Shown in pieces: positions 1 to 10,310 of a stretch of DNA of 64,000 nucleotides. The stretch comes from Laccaria trichodermophora. Taxonomy: Eukaryota > Basidiomycota > Agaricomycetes > Agaricales > Hydnangiaceae. The notes under the pieces were generated by a model. The model saw only the letters and a list, made by a program, of their open reading frames with translations, was not told the DNA's origin and made no database searches. The DNA is taken from positions 496,001 through 560,000 of the forward strand of contig JACTVC010000024.1 of NCBI GenBank assembly GCA_018417955.1, in the 5' to 3' direction. The position numbers and the translations under genes were made by a program. Within the stretch, counting starts at the first letter, position 1, and every line of letters starts with the position of its first letter.

Positions 1-170
1 GCCAATTTTTTGTCTAGAATCCATCTGGATTCCAGCTGGAGTCCAGTTGGAGTCCAGTTGCTCCATGTGGACAACATGGACTGCAACATGGACTCCACCT
101 CAGAACACAGGGACCCAGTGAGACTCCAGCTGGAATCCATATGGATGCATAGCCTTCAATTGTATTACAT
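1..170. repeat. Subterminal repeat zone of E1, left side
   Basis: The zone is full of variants of the short palindrome TCCANNTGGA, such as TCCATCTGGA, TCCAGCTGGA and TCCAGTTGGA. The same word fills the right end of E1 (10075-10262) and the ends of E2 and E3. Clustered short inverted words next to the terminal motif are typical of transposase-binding subterminal repeats. That role is inferred. Confidence 0.6.
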
Positions 171-195
171 TATTTATTATATATAAAAAATAAAG

Positions 196-278
196 TGCAT
201 CAACAAGAATTGAAGACTCAAGCTCACGGAACATAGTGGCCGAGATGACCGCGCAATTAACCATTGAACCACAGAGGC
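196..278 (-). other. tRNA-like sequence near the left end of E1
   Basis: Read on the minus strand, the stretch has an A-box-like TGGTTCAATGG and, about 45 bases later, a B-box-like GTCTTCAATTC. It lies between the subterminal repeats and a TATA-like CTATATATC at about 301-310, transcribed away from the transposase gene. Equivalent blocks occur at the same relative place in E2, E3, S2 and S4. It is too degenerate for a functional tRNA call; a tRNA-derived Pol III promoter is the simplest reading. Confidence 0.45.
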
Positions 279-299
279 TTAGATATATAGTGCAAACTA

Positions 300-429
300 G
301 CACTATATATCACCCCTGACGCTTGGCACGTTCCGCACGCTGAACACACGTGCTGTTTGCATTGCCACGTCGCCTTCCTTTCTTCCCCCCACCACCATCC
401 CACACACCATACCCACGACAACACCGCCC
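300..429 (+). promoter_or_regulatory. Candidate promoter and 5' leader of the E1 gene
   Basis: A TATA-like CTATATATC at about 301-310 is followed by a GC-richer leader containing GCTTGGCACGTTCC, then the ATG at 430. In E2, E3 and S4 a TATA-like run also separates the tRNA-like block from a related CACGT-containing leader, so the arrangement is shared. Promoter activity is inferred from position and conservation only. Confidence 0.35.
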
Positions 430-3400
430 ATGGCGCCGAAACCATTGTCCAAAGCATCCGCCAAAGCCGCTGCCGACTCACGCAAACGCCAAGCATCGAA
501 CGCAGACCAGAAACCCATCAAACGAAGTCGACGTGGCACCAAAACCAACAACAACAACACCGACGACAACGTAAATGCGCAAGACGCTGACGCCGCCGTC
601 GAAAACTCAACAACGAAATCAAGAGGCAGAGGAGCAAAGAAAGCACTAGTAGCTGCATTCTACATCGATGCATTTATGGCAGCTGCCATGGCAAAACTTG
701 ATCAGCTACCGTGAATGAATGAAATGCATTTTCATTCAATACGGCACCTGTTTCATTCAAGATAATTCATTCTGTTTCATTCATTCCTGGCGACGATTTC
801 ATTCATTCCTGGCAATGATTTCATTCATTTCATTTCATTCTTTCATGGCACCTGTTTCATTCCTTCCTGGCAACGATTTCATTCATTTCTGGCAATGATT
901 TCATTCATTCCTGGCAATGATTTCATTCATTTCATTTCATTCTTTCACGGCACCTGTTTCATTCATTCCTGGCAATGATTTCATTCATTCACGGCAACTA
1001 CTTCATTTTTTATTTCATTCCACCATGGCAACTGTTTCACTCATTGCTTTACAGTGGTTGTGCTCACTGTTGGTGACGACGTCAGGCACTGTTTTCAGGG
1101 TCCAGGGCGCATTTCCAAATAAGGAAATATGCGCTTTTTCCAAATGAAAAATAGCAATAAAATAGGGTAAAAATCAGAAAAGAATGGGGGATGGTGCTCA
1201 CTGTTAGTGATGACATCAGGGTCTGTTTTCAGGGTCCAGGGCACATTGACAAATATGGTAGAATAGCTGGAAAATAGCCAAAAAATCAGAAAAAAATGGA
1301 GGATGGTGCTCACTGTTGGTGATGACATTGGGGTTGTTTTCAGGGACCAGGGTGCATTGCCAAATATGGTAATAAATCCAAAAATAGCCAAAAAAATCAG
1401 GAAAAAAATGGCAGGGTGGTGCTCACTATTGGTGATGACATTGGGGTTGTTTTCAGGGTCCGGAGTACATTTCCAAATATGGTAATATATCCAAAAATAG
1501 CCAGAAAATAGCAGAAAATAGCAGAAAATTTGGAAAAACATATGAATGGTGTACAGAACATCAGGCACTGCCTTCAGGGTCCATCCCAAAAGGGAAATAT
1601 GACCTGGTTTGACTAAAAGTGAAGAAAAGCAAGATGAGAATGATTTTACCTATCAGGGTCCATGTAATGGGATGTTGGGATGATGGTCACATGACCAATT
1701 ACCAAAAATGGTCAAAAAATGAAAGTTGTAGCCCTACACTGTAGCTTCCTGAATCTGTTTGAATTATGTTCTGAAGTGCTCCCATTGTGGAGATATGAGG
1801 TTAAGGAATTTCAAAAGCGTTGTAGTGTGCGCTTTTTCATTAGAAAAGTTTGTATTGTCTGCTTTTTGAGACTACAAAAGTTTGTAGTGTGTGCTTTTTC
1901 ATTAGAAAAGTTTGTAGTATCTGCTTTTTGAGACTACAAAAGTTTGTAGTGTGTGCTTTTTCATTAGAAAAGTTTGTAGTATCTGCTTTTTGAGACTACA
2001 AAAGTTTGTAGTGTGCGCTTTTTCATTAGAAAAGTTTGTAGTATCCACTTTTTGTCATTACAAAAATTTGTAGTGTGTGCTATTTCATTAGAAAAGTTTG
2101 TATTGTCTGCTATTTGAGACTACAAAAGTTTGTAGTGTGCACTTTTTACTAGAAAAGTTTGTAGTGTCTGCTTTTTCATTATAAAAGTTGTCTGCCTTTT
2201 CATTGAAAAAAGTATGTAGTTGACATGTAGTTTATGGTGTCCTTGGACCTATCTATGTTGGGGGATGAGGTTGAAGGATTGCCATCATACTGCCAGTGCT
2301 GCAGCATTAGTTTTTGACATCATGCACAAGTTGTCTTGCACATCAGGAAAGGCCATTCTGAGCCTTTCATATTGATACCTACTGTCCTATCATAAAACAT
2401 AATTATCAGTTCATGTGGGGATATGGCTGAAAAATTGACATGACATCTCCAGTTTTTTGACATTATGACCAAATTACCTTTCATCCTGTCTGCTTTCACA
2501 TTAATAGCTACTGGCCTGTCTGAAACATAGTCAACTTTGATACATTCATGTGGGGGTATCACTGAAGGATTGACATAACATCACCAGTTTTTGACATCAT
2601 CCCAACTTGGCTTTTGATGATGGGCTGATCCATCCTTGGAGGTGTCTTCAAGTCAGGTCATGTTGTAAGTTGACCATGTATTGAGTAGATATCAACATGA
2701 ATAGCCTCCTCTAGCTGAAAGCCAACTTGGGCATGATGTGAGAAACTGCTGATGTGGCAATAGCAATATGTAAAGTCATGTCAATCCTTCAGCATATCCC
2801 CCCAAGCTTACAATTATCTTTTCAGATAGGACAGCAGGTATCAATATGAAAGGCTTAGAATGGCCTTTCCTGATGTGCAAGACAACTTGTGCATGATGTC
2901 AAAAACTAATGCTGCAGCACTGGCAGTACGATGGCAATCCTTCAACCTCATCCCCCAACATAGATAGGTCCAAGGACACCATAAACTACATATCAACTAC
3001 ATACTTTTTTCAATGAAAAGGCAGACAACTTTTATAATGAAAAAGCGGACACTACAAACTTTTCTAATAAAAAGTGCACACTACAAACTTTTGTAGTCTC
3101 AAATAGCAGACAATACAAACTTTTCTAATGAAATAGCACACACTACAAATTTTTGTAATGACAAAAAGTGGATACTACAAACTTTTCTAATGAAAAAGCG
3201 CACACTACAAACTTTTGTAGTCTCAAAAAGCAGATACTACAAACTTTTCTAATGAAAAAGCACACACTACAAACTTTTGTAGTCTCAAAAAGCAGATACT
3301 ACAAACTTTTCTAATGAAAAAGCACACACTACAAACTTTTGTAGTCTCAAAAAGCAGACAATACAAACTTTTCTAATGAAAAAGCGCACACTACAACGCT

Positions 3401-6400
3401 TTTGAAATTCCTTAACCTCATATCTCCACAATGGGAGCACTTCAGAACATAATTCAAACAGATTCAGGAAGCTACAGTGTAGGGCTACAACTTTCATTTT
3501 TTGACCATTTTTGGTAATTGGTCATGTGACCATCATCCCAACATCCCATTACATGGACCCTGATAGGTAAAATCATTCTCATCTTGCTTTTCTTCACTTT
3601 TAGTCAAACCAGGTCATATTTCCCTTTTGGGATGGACCCTGAAGGCAGTGCCTGATGTTCTGTACACCATTCATATGTTTTTCCAAATTTTCTGCTATTT
3701 TCTGCTATTTTCTGGCTATTTTTGGATATATTACCATATTTGGAAATGTACTCCGGACCCTGAAAACAACCCCAATGTCATCACCAATAGTGAGCACCAC
3801 CCTGCCATTTTTTTCCTGATTTTTTTGGCTATTTTTGGATTTATTACCATATTTGGCAATGCACCCTGGTCCCTGAAAACAACCCCAATGTCATCACCAA
3901 CAGTGAGCACCATCCTCCATTTTTTTCTGATTTTTTGGCTATTTTCCAGCTATTCTACCATATTTGTCAATGTGCCCTGGACCCTGAAAACAGACCCTGA
4001 TGTCATCACTAACAGTGAGCACCATCCCCCATTCTTTTCTGATTTTTACCCTATTTTATTGCTATTTTTCATTTGGAAAAAGCGCATATTTCCTTATTTG
4101 GAAATGCGCCCTGGACCCTGAAAACAGTGCCTGACGTCGTCACCAACAGTGAGCACAACCACTGTAAAGCAATGAGTGAAACAGTTGCCGTGGTGGAATG
4201 AAATAAAAAATGAAGTAGTTGCCGTGAATGAATGAAATCATTGCCAGGAATGAATGAAACAGGTGCCGTGAAAGAATGAAATGAAATGGATGAAATCATT
4301 GCCAGGAATGAATGAAATCATTGCCAGAAATGAATGAAATCGTTGCCAGGAAGGAATGAAACAGGTGCCGTGAAAGAATGAAATGAAATGAATGAAATCA
4401 TTGCCAGGAATGAATGAAATCGTTGCCAGGAATGAATGAAACAGAATGAATTATCTTGAATGAAACAGGTGCCGTGAATGAATGAAAATGCATTTCATTC
4501 ATTCACGGTAGCTGATCAAGTTTTTTTATGGCAGCTGCCATAACTACATCATGTAATTGGCAGCTACCAGTCAAGAAAGCAACACGAGGATGGGGAAAGA
4601 AAGGCCCCGCCGCTGCAAGGTGCGTCGTACCCACACGATCGATGGCAACTGCGCCATCGATCATGTGCTCTCTCCTCCCCATCTCGAACCCACTGACTCA
4701 CGTCCACAGGAAAACCGCGCAGGATCGCAATTGGGAGGACGCAGGTCTCAAAACACCCCCCAGGTCCGAGCAAACGCCGTACGTACCCCCGCCTCCCTTT
4801 TTTCGTCTTTTTCTTTCTTTTTTCTTTCGTTTTTCGTTTTCTTTTTTCTTTTCTCATATGTTTTCTTTTTATTAATGTTTTCTTTTGACTTTACAGTGCC
4901 GAGCGCGTGCTCACGGATAGCGAAATCAGTGTTGCACCCCCACGCCGTTCCAGGCGCCTCACGAACACCACCCAGCCCAAACCCACTGTCTCTGGCCAGC
5001 CCACACCCACCAACTCTGGCAGGTGTCGCCGAGCGGGTGAACCGCCAAACAAGGACAACGATGAAAGCCAAGACGAAGACAACGAAGACAACAACGAGGG
5101 CGAAGAGGGTGGTGAACACGAGGGCGAAGAGGATGATGAGAGCGAAGAGGATGACGAGGGCGAAGACAATGACGTCGAAGAGGACGACGGAGGCGAAGAC
5201 GACACTAACGACCAGTCAACCACCAACGACAACCACACTGCCAACGACAACCACACCGCCAACGACAACGAAACCGCCAACGACAACCCAACAACCAACG
5301 ACAACCCAACAACCAACAACCAGCCCATCAGGGATGCCAACGACAAGTGGGATGCCACCGACACGCAAACCGCCAATGACCCGCAAACCGCCGACAACAC
5401 GCACACTGTCAACGACCTGCAAACTGCCAATGACACGCACACCGCCAATGACCCGCACACCGCCAACGACACGCAGACCGCCAGCGACACGCAGACCGCC
5501 AACGACATGCAGACCACCAACGACAAAGACACCACCAACAACGAACGAGTCCCCAATGCCCGCGTGAATGCAAACACCACCAAACCGAAGCCGAAAGCCA
5601 AGCCCAAGCCCACCACGAACAAGACAGGTGCGTTATGCCTCCTTCCTTTCCTGCCCTCCCCCTCTTGCTGTCAGGATGGTGGATAACCCACCACTGTCCT
5701 GACTTGCAGATGTCATCTTGACATTGGGTGTGCCACTCACCCATCTGGATGACTGTCATTCCCTCTGAAAGTGGTATTATTATCTTATATATTTGTATCT
5801 CGGAATTGTATCATGTAATATTTATAATCATTCTATACCTTGATGCTAAACAGACATTTCAGATGTTGGCCCTACATCTCGAGGACGTCCAACTGAACAA
5901 ACAGCTAATAGAAATCAGGTGGAACCTGGGCAAGGTAATGAAGGTATTATTTATCTTTCTGTCTGTTATTCTGTATGAAACAATATTATAGATGTGGTCA
6001 TGGCTAGTCCGCCAAAGATGAAAATCCCAGCATATGGCTCGTCATGCTCAACTGGTGGAGTCATTAGAAGTAAAGCTCATGGCAACACCTTCAATATGGG
6101 TGATGCAGATGCAGTTTGGGATGACATGAATGTCTTGTCATACAATCCTGCTGAGAAACCAGTCCCAGGCAAGATTCACACCTACGTCTCTGATCTGAAT
6201 CCACCCAAGGTTGACACAAGCCAATCTTCCTTCGTCACCAAAGTCCATGACATCAGCAAATGCCAGACAATTCAAGATATCGTTCGACGTAGCTCTGAAG
6301 ACTATTCTCCTATTCGCTGTAAGTTATTTTAAATTTCCTGGTGATTATCTGTTAACCAGCTTCCATAGGTCCTGCCTATCGTCTTTTTATCCATGATGAA

Positions 6401-7286
6401 GAAGATGGCTGGAATATTCAGGGGCGTTATGAGACTATTGTAGGGCGTCAACCAAAAGCAGAAGACTATATTGAATGGCCTGATAAGAAGGTCATTCGAT
6501 TTTTGGCGGTAAGCTACAATATATTGACTAACATATCTCAGAATAATTTTAAGAGTTTTATTTCTAGACTACATATCATCCCAGTCATTCTGTATCTGTA
6601 CCAGGCTTTGCTGGCCATTTTGGTACTACTAGGGGGACTCGGTCTCTTTCTGCAGGAACTCGATCTCTTTCTGCACATTCTGGCTCTCATACTGGCTCTC
6701 ATCCAGGCAGGTCTCGTGCTGATTCTCATCTTATCTCAGAACAAGGCTCTTCTAAGGATCACTGGCTCATGGGCAAAACAATAACTCCTGCCTTGAGAAA
6801 GCGTCTTATCCAAGAGCTCAGTATTAATGCTACCTTCACAAACCGTTCTGCACCAGGCCTTCGATTTGCTTGGGGTCGGTATCAGGAATGTACAGCCGCT
6901 ATTGCCAAGGCTCGAGAACTGCTCAGTACTGGGAACTGGCCTGCAGACCTTCCTCCTTTCACGGAGTTTATTGTTATAGAGGTCTTCATTGGGAAATCTG
7001 CTTGGCATGCTAACTATGTCAATGCATTTGTGAAGATTGCGGATGAGGAGACAGAATTCCCAGAAATGAGAGACTGGTTGGACAGTGACCCTGAACAAGT
7101 TCGTCGTTCTGATACTGAACGAATTTGGGGTGTTCGAGACCAGACGAAATTTACAATGGAGGATCTGAAGACTTGGGTGGAAAGAGGTGGAACATTGAAA
7201 GCACGGCGAACATCTAGTCCTGAAAAAGAAGAACACTCAGGGAAAGGAAAGAAGAAGGCTCAGAAGTCTCACAAGAAGTTGTTGAA
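430..7286 (+). CDS. KDZ element gene, N-terminal region (exons 1-7)
   Basis: Proposed exons are 430-645 joined to 4582-4619 (split by FB1), 4710-4778, 4897-5627, 5863-5934, 5992-6318, 6369-6508 and 6568-7286; all junctions keep frame. The protein starts basic (MAPKPLSKA, KRSRRG). Exon 3 has a basic SVAPPRRSRR patch, a Glu/Asp-rich stretch, repeated TANDTQ-like units and a KPKPKAKPKP tail. Exons 5-7 hold the best conserved part, with MASPPKMKIPAYG, DISKCQTIQD and DEEDGWNIQG, then a Ser/Gly/His-rich linker and a globular stretch with RFAWGRYQEC and FPEMRDWLDS, ending in Lys. Copies E2 and E3 have exon 2 of 69 nt and exon 5 of 327 nt like E1, supporting the model. I recognise no named domain; DNA binding is plausible from the charge pattern. 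It could end at the TAG at 7288-7290 rather than splice onward. Confidence 0.7.
646..2430 (+). repeat. FB1 left inverted arm
   Basis: Three repeat zones lie in order. At 700-1040 is an array of about 22-bp units built on TTTCATTCATTCCTGGCAA. At 1040-1600 are about four units of roughly 110-120 bp containing GGTGCTCACTGTTGGTGATG and CCAAATATGG. At 1815-2215 are units of about 50-60 bp alternating GAAAAGTTTGTAGT and GACTACAAAAGTTTGTAG. Between the last two sits a module (about 1670-1800) that recurs in every foldback copy and contains the palindrome GGTCACATGACC. A 164-codon open frame in the second zone is a by-product of the repeat. Confidence 0.75.
2793..4572 (-). repeat. FB1 right inverted arm
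   Basis: This is a near-perfect reverse complement of the left arm, with the same three repeat zones in mirrored order; the same 164-codon open frame appears at 3627-4121 on the opposite strand. The arms differ at only a few sites, which implies recent formation or ongoing gene conversion. The spacer (about 2431-2792) contains a core at 2615-2700 that is shared with FB2. Confidence 0.75.
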
Positions 7287-7354
7287 GTAGTAGCTTTTTT
7301 TCTCTTTTTTTTTGTTGAAGTCACTAATCATTTTCTGATCTATTGTACTTGTAG

Positions 7355-8783
7355 CTTGGTTTCAGTTGTTCTGAACTTTTTTGACAAATGTCTGGTTACT
7401 CTTGGTTATCTTGCTCTCAGCATTATATGCACTATATTCTCCCTTGCTATGGGTTTTAGCCATGCCTTTGTTACTCTGCCACTATTTATGAAGCTGGTTA
7501 TTATTGTGGCCATCCTGCCATTTGTCTCTGCATCTCCAATAACTCAGCCATTTCCTGATATACCATTCAGAGATTTCAGTGCATTTGTGGAACAGACCTT
7601 TGGCTCCAAAATATCACTAGCCACTGTACTTCTTCTTTTGTTCACAATGACTGAAAATCCAGAGTTGCTCAATTTACATGCTCGTCAACAACACCCAATT
7701 GAGGGTGAAAACAAGACTGTGGCTTCTGGTTGGATTCGAGCTTTATCCCGTGCTGTTATGCATCGGTTAAAAGATGATATTACAACAGTATTTCGTCATG
7801 GAGAATATCATTCCAAACAAATACATCAAGTTACCAAGTTGTCAACTAAACTTGATGAATTTGCAAAAATCTTGAATCTAACACCATATGATCATTGGGG
7901 AAAGTTCAAAGGAAGATTACAACCAGTTTCATATAAGGAAATCCAGGCTGTTCATACTATCTGTCCAGACAGCATGATCTGTGTTGACCAACAATGTGCT
8001 TCTCGGTGCCTCTTGCAATTAACCAGGTCAAGAGATGTTCCACTGGTCACTTTAATCAAAGACAATGTTCCTTATGAAGATGTTCCTGTTCTAGCAGGAA
8101 AATGTTTGCAATGTAATGCCACATATTATGCAGACCATGAGCGTTTCACAGACAACTATGGTTCATGGTATCAATGCTATTTGAATTCTGGACGATTTTT
8201 AAAGATAGGACAGTCTATGTGGGTTGATAGAAATTTCACCCATTCTGTTCTAAGTGGAATGTATAACTTTCATGCCTCTGCTTCAGCATATATGCAGTTT
8301 TGGAATGATTGTACATCAGTCACTGATTCCAAAGTGCAAGTAACTCGGCGTCAAATTTGGCAGGCTTTTGTTCAGGAATCAATTAGAACAATTGCAAGTG
8401 TAAATAATGAGAATTTGGAGTTGCCTGAAAAGTTGTCCATTGAGGAAGTTGCCAAACAAGCATTTGCAAAATTAGGAAATGGTGGAATAATAGGCCCAGG
8501 CAAAGAACATTCATGTTCAAAGTGCTGTCAACCATACAAAGCCACAGCAGATTTTATGGCTAATGAAGACCCTGCAGCAGTCATAGGTGCTGATGAAAAC
8601 TCAGCTGTACCTGTCTTAACAGGAGAATATGCAGATGTATCAGCCAGAGAAACAGCTGCAGAAAGGGAAGCAGCACAAGTAAGAGCAAATGAGATCAATA
8701 ATGACAATCCTAATGCAATGGAGGTTGATGATGATGATGATTGTACAATGATTATATTGGATGGCATAGTGATGGGCCCTCAG
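7355..8783 (+). CDS. KDZ element gene, hydrophobic segment plus CxC5 (exon 8)
   Basis: The exon begins after an acceptor at 7351-7354 and has no ATG near its start; the matching exon in E2 also lacks one, so I join it to exon 7 through a donor at 7287 inside a conserved GAAGTAGTAG. Residues about 12-60 form two hydrophobic stretches ending in PFVSASP, like a membrane hairpin or signal segment. The CxC5-like cysteine cluster follows: CPDSMICVDQQC near residue 203, GKCLQC near 249 and HSCSKCC near 386. The last 80 residues are acidic. CxC5 clusters are predicted zinc-binding modules found N-terminal to KDZ transposase domains. Family assignment is from remembered motif order. A separate CxC5 protein is the alternative. 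Confidence 0.7.
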
Positions 8784-8834
8784 GTAAATGGGTTTAATTG
8801 GCCTCAATGTAAATGAATGCTAACATTTCTCAAG

Positions 8835-9548
8835 CATTGTGCATTTGAAGGATGTATCAAAGACTTGAAAAATACAAGAGGAGGAGCCTTCTGTGAAGAA
8901 CATGAAACAGAATATGGAAACAAATGCCGTATTCATGAATGTACTCGAGAAAGAGTTGACAATACATTGGCATGTCGTCCTCACCAGGCAGAATGGAGGA
9001 AATACAAACTTGACCACAGTCGTGCAAGCTTGCTAGGTGTAAAAAGAATGTTACAGAGGCCTGGAGAAAGCAATGACTGGCAACCTGGACTTCGCAGAAC
9101 TGTTCAGCGTCATGATGATGATGATGATGTTATAATTCCACGTCATAATTATTTTGGAGCAGCCAGGTTTTATTGTGTTGAAACAATTACAACACCATGT
9201 GGCATTGTAATTGCATGGGTTAAATTTGACAAATCAGAGTCTCCTACCAATATCCTCAATTGGTTAGAGAAGATATATCCTACTGAAGAATCTCGACTGC
9301 ACTACATTTGCATTGATAAAGCTTGTCGAGTACTTCGGACTGCTATTGCAAATGGAAGTTGGAATAGATGGAAGAAAACAACCCGTTTCATTGTTGACTC
9401 TTATCATTACATCAATCATCGCACCTTGGACTATCTGTGCCACAAATGGTGTAACCCTGGTCCATTAAATGGTTCAGCTCCAAATCTGGTCAATGTGGCT
9501 TACAATAAGAACAACCAACCATACTTTCAACGTGCATTCAATACACAG
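8835..9548 (+). CDS. KDZ element gene, CxC6 cluster and KDZ core start (exon 9)
   Basis: The exon follows a short intron (8784-8834) with a GCTAAC branch-like site. It starts with a CxC6-like zinc cluster (HCAFEGC, GGAFCEEHE, NKCRIHEC, LACRPHQ), then a basic linker with VKRMLQRPGE. The transposase core follows: FYCVETITTPCG, the ICIDKACRV segment with a candidate catalytic Asp, and FIVDSYHYINH with a second acidic candidate, then CHKWCNPGP. KDZ transposases are RNase H-fold DDE enzymes that cut and rejoin element ends in the nucleus. The catalytic residues are proposed from position and conservation across E1, E2 and E4, not demonstrated. Copy E2 has lost the ICIDKACRV segment by deletion. 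Confidence 0.72.
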
Positions 9549-9598
9549 GTATGCCTCTCATTTTTTGTGAATTTGTTATTAAGCTGACTCAATGTTAG

Positions 9599-9835
9599 GC
9601 ATGTGAGCAATTGAATTCTTGGCTAGGAGGTTTTGAGTCAATTCTTAAACAAATGAAAACTGGACATTTTGATTGGTTCTTGCACACTATGCTCTTTTAT
9701 CATACTCAGCATGTTATCTGAAAACAAGCACAGCAGGAAGAGCCTCATCAAATTATTGAAATTGAGGATGATGAAGGAGAAGAGGCAGAGGAAAGTGTAG
9801 AAGTGGGACATTGGGCTGTTGAGGAAGATGACTGA
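9599..9835 (+). CDS. KDZ element gene, C-terminal core with premature stop (exon 10)
   Basis: The exon follows intron 9549-9598. ACEQLNSWLGGF gives the candidate third catalytic residue (Glu), and WFLHTMLFYHTQHVI follows; these lines are also seen in E2 and E4. A TGA at 9719-9721 stops the frame 38 codons before the natural stop at 9833-9835. The region after it stays open and matches the acidic tail of E2 (EEPHQII then Asp/Glu-rich), so the stop is a mutation. The copy may encode a slightly shortened enzyme; activity cannot be judged from sequence. Confidence 0.7.
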
Positions 9836-10074
9836 AGTACTTAACTTGTGACAAGTGCCTTATGTAGTGTATCAAATGTGTGTGCTGATGTAAGTAGGCA
9901 ACAAAATTCTAACCACATAATGGACTGAACCCTAACACCTCTAACATGGGAAAGTGCAATGCAGAAGATGCACTCAGAGCTCAACAGTAACACTCAGAAA
10001 CATTCCTAACATTCCTATCATGGTAACACTTTAAAACATCCTTAAACTTGGAAACAATACCCTTTCACCTTGAC

Positions 10075-10262
10075 AATGAACTCCATCTGGAGTCCACATG
10101 GATTCCAGATGGAGGCACAAGGACTCCAGATGGACTCCATGTGGATTTTAAATGAAATTGTAGGTTGAGATCTGTTCCAGATGGAGTCCACCTGGAGTCC
10201 AGGTGGATCCATGGAGTCCATCTGGAGTCCATCTGGAATCCGTGGGGGAGTGTAAAGTACTG
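10075..10262. repeat. Right terminal repeat zone of E1
   Basis: Repeated TCCANNTGGA words lead to the terminal GTGGGGGAGTGTAAAG at 10242-10257 and the last five bases TACTG. The reverse complement, CTTTACACTCC, is the left-end motif of E2 and of the remnant at 15875. Confidence 0.7.
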
Positions 10263-10310
10263 ATACCTTGAGAAGGTGAGATTTACCTCCCTATTATAAT
10301 TGATTTACAC

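Larger units (their letters stand above)
646..4572. mobile_element. Foldback element FB1, giant palindrome in E1 exon 1
   Basis: A 3.9-kb insertion is flanked by the 9-bp direct repeat AAGAAAGCA (637-645 and 4573-4581), and removing it restores the E1 reading frame exactly. The ends are inverted copies of a TAGCTGC-type motif (left CTAGTAGCTGC, right GGCAGCTACCAG). About 1.7-kb arms (646-2430 and 2793-4572) are nearly identical inverted copies around a spacer of about 360 bases. No transposase is encoded. A 9-bp duplication and long terminal inverted repeats fit a non-autonomous Mutator-like foldback element. The superfamily assignment is inferred. Confidence 0.8.
1..10262 (+). mobile_element. 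KDZ-type DNA transposon copy E1, nearly intact
   Basis: This element encodes a spliced KDZ transposase gene on the plus strand. Its right end is the terminal motif GGGGGAGTGTAAAG followed by five bases, matching the ends of the other copies. Position 1 aligns with a point about 70 bases inside the mirrored right end of copy E3, so the left tip lies just outside the window. The predicted 8-bp target duplication on the right would be ATACCTTG at 10263-10270; its partner is not visible. E1 carries one 3.9-kb foldback insertion (646-4572) and one premature TGA (9719-9721). Otherwise all exons join in frame, which makes it the best-preserved KDZ copy here. It sits in the 5' part of a Plavaka transposase gene. 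Confidence 0.8.

Noticed and set aside
700..1040. CRISPR-like array
   Set aside because: Units are contiguous tandem repeats without unique spacers, and the window is eukaryotic.
1095..1589. 164-codon open frame, repeated at 3627-4121
   Set aside because: It lies in a tandem repeat inside the foldback arms and appears in both only because the arms are mirror copies. It has no start context or domain and is not kept in FB2.
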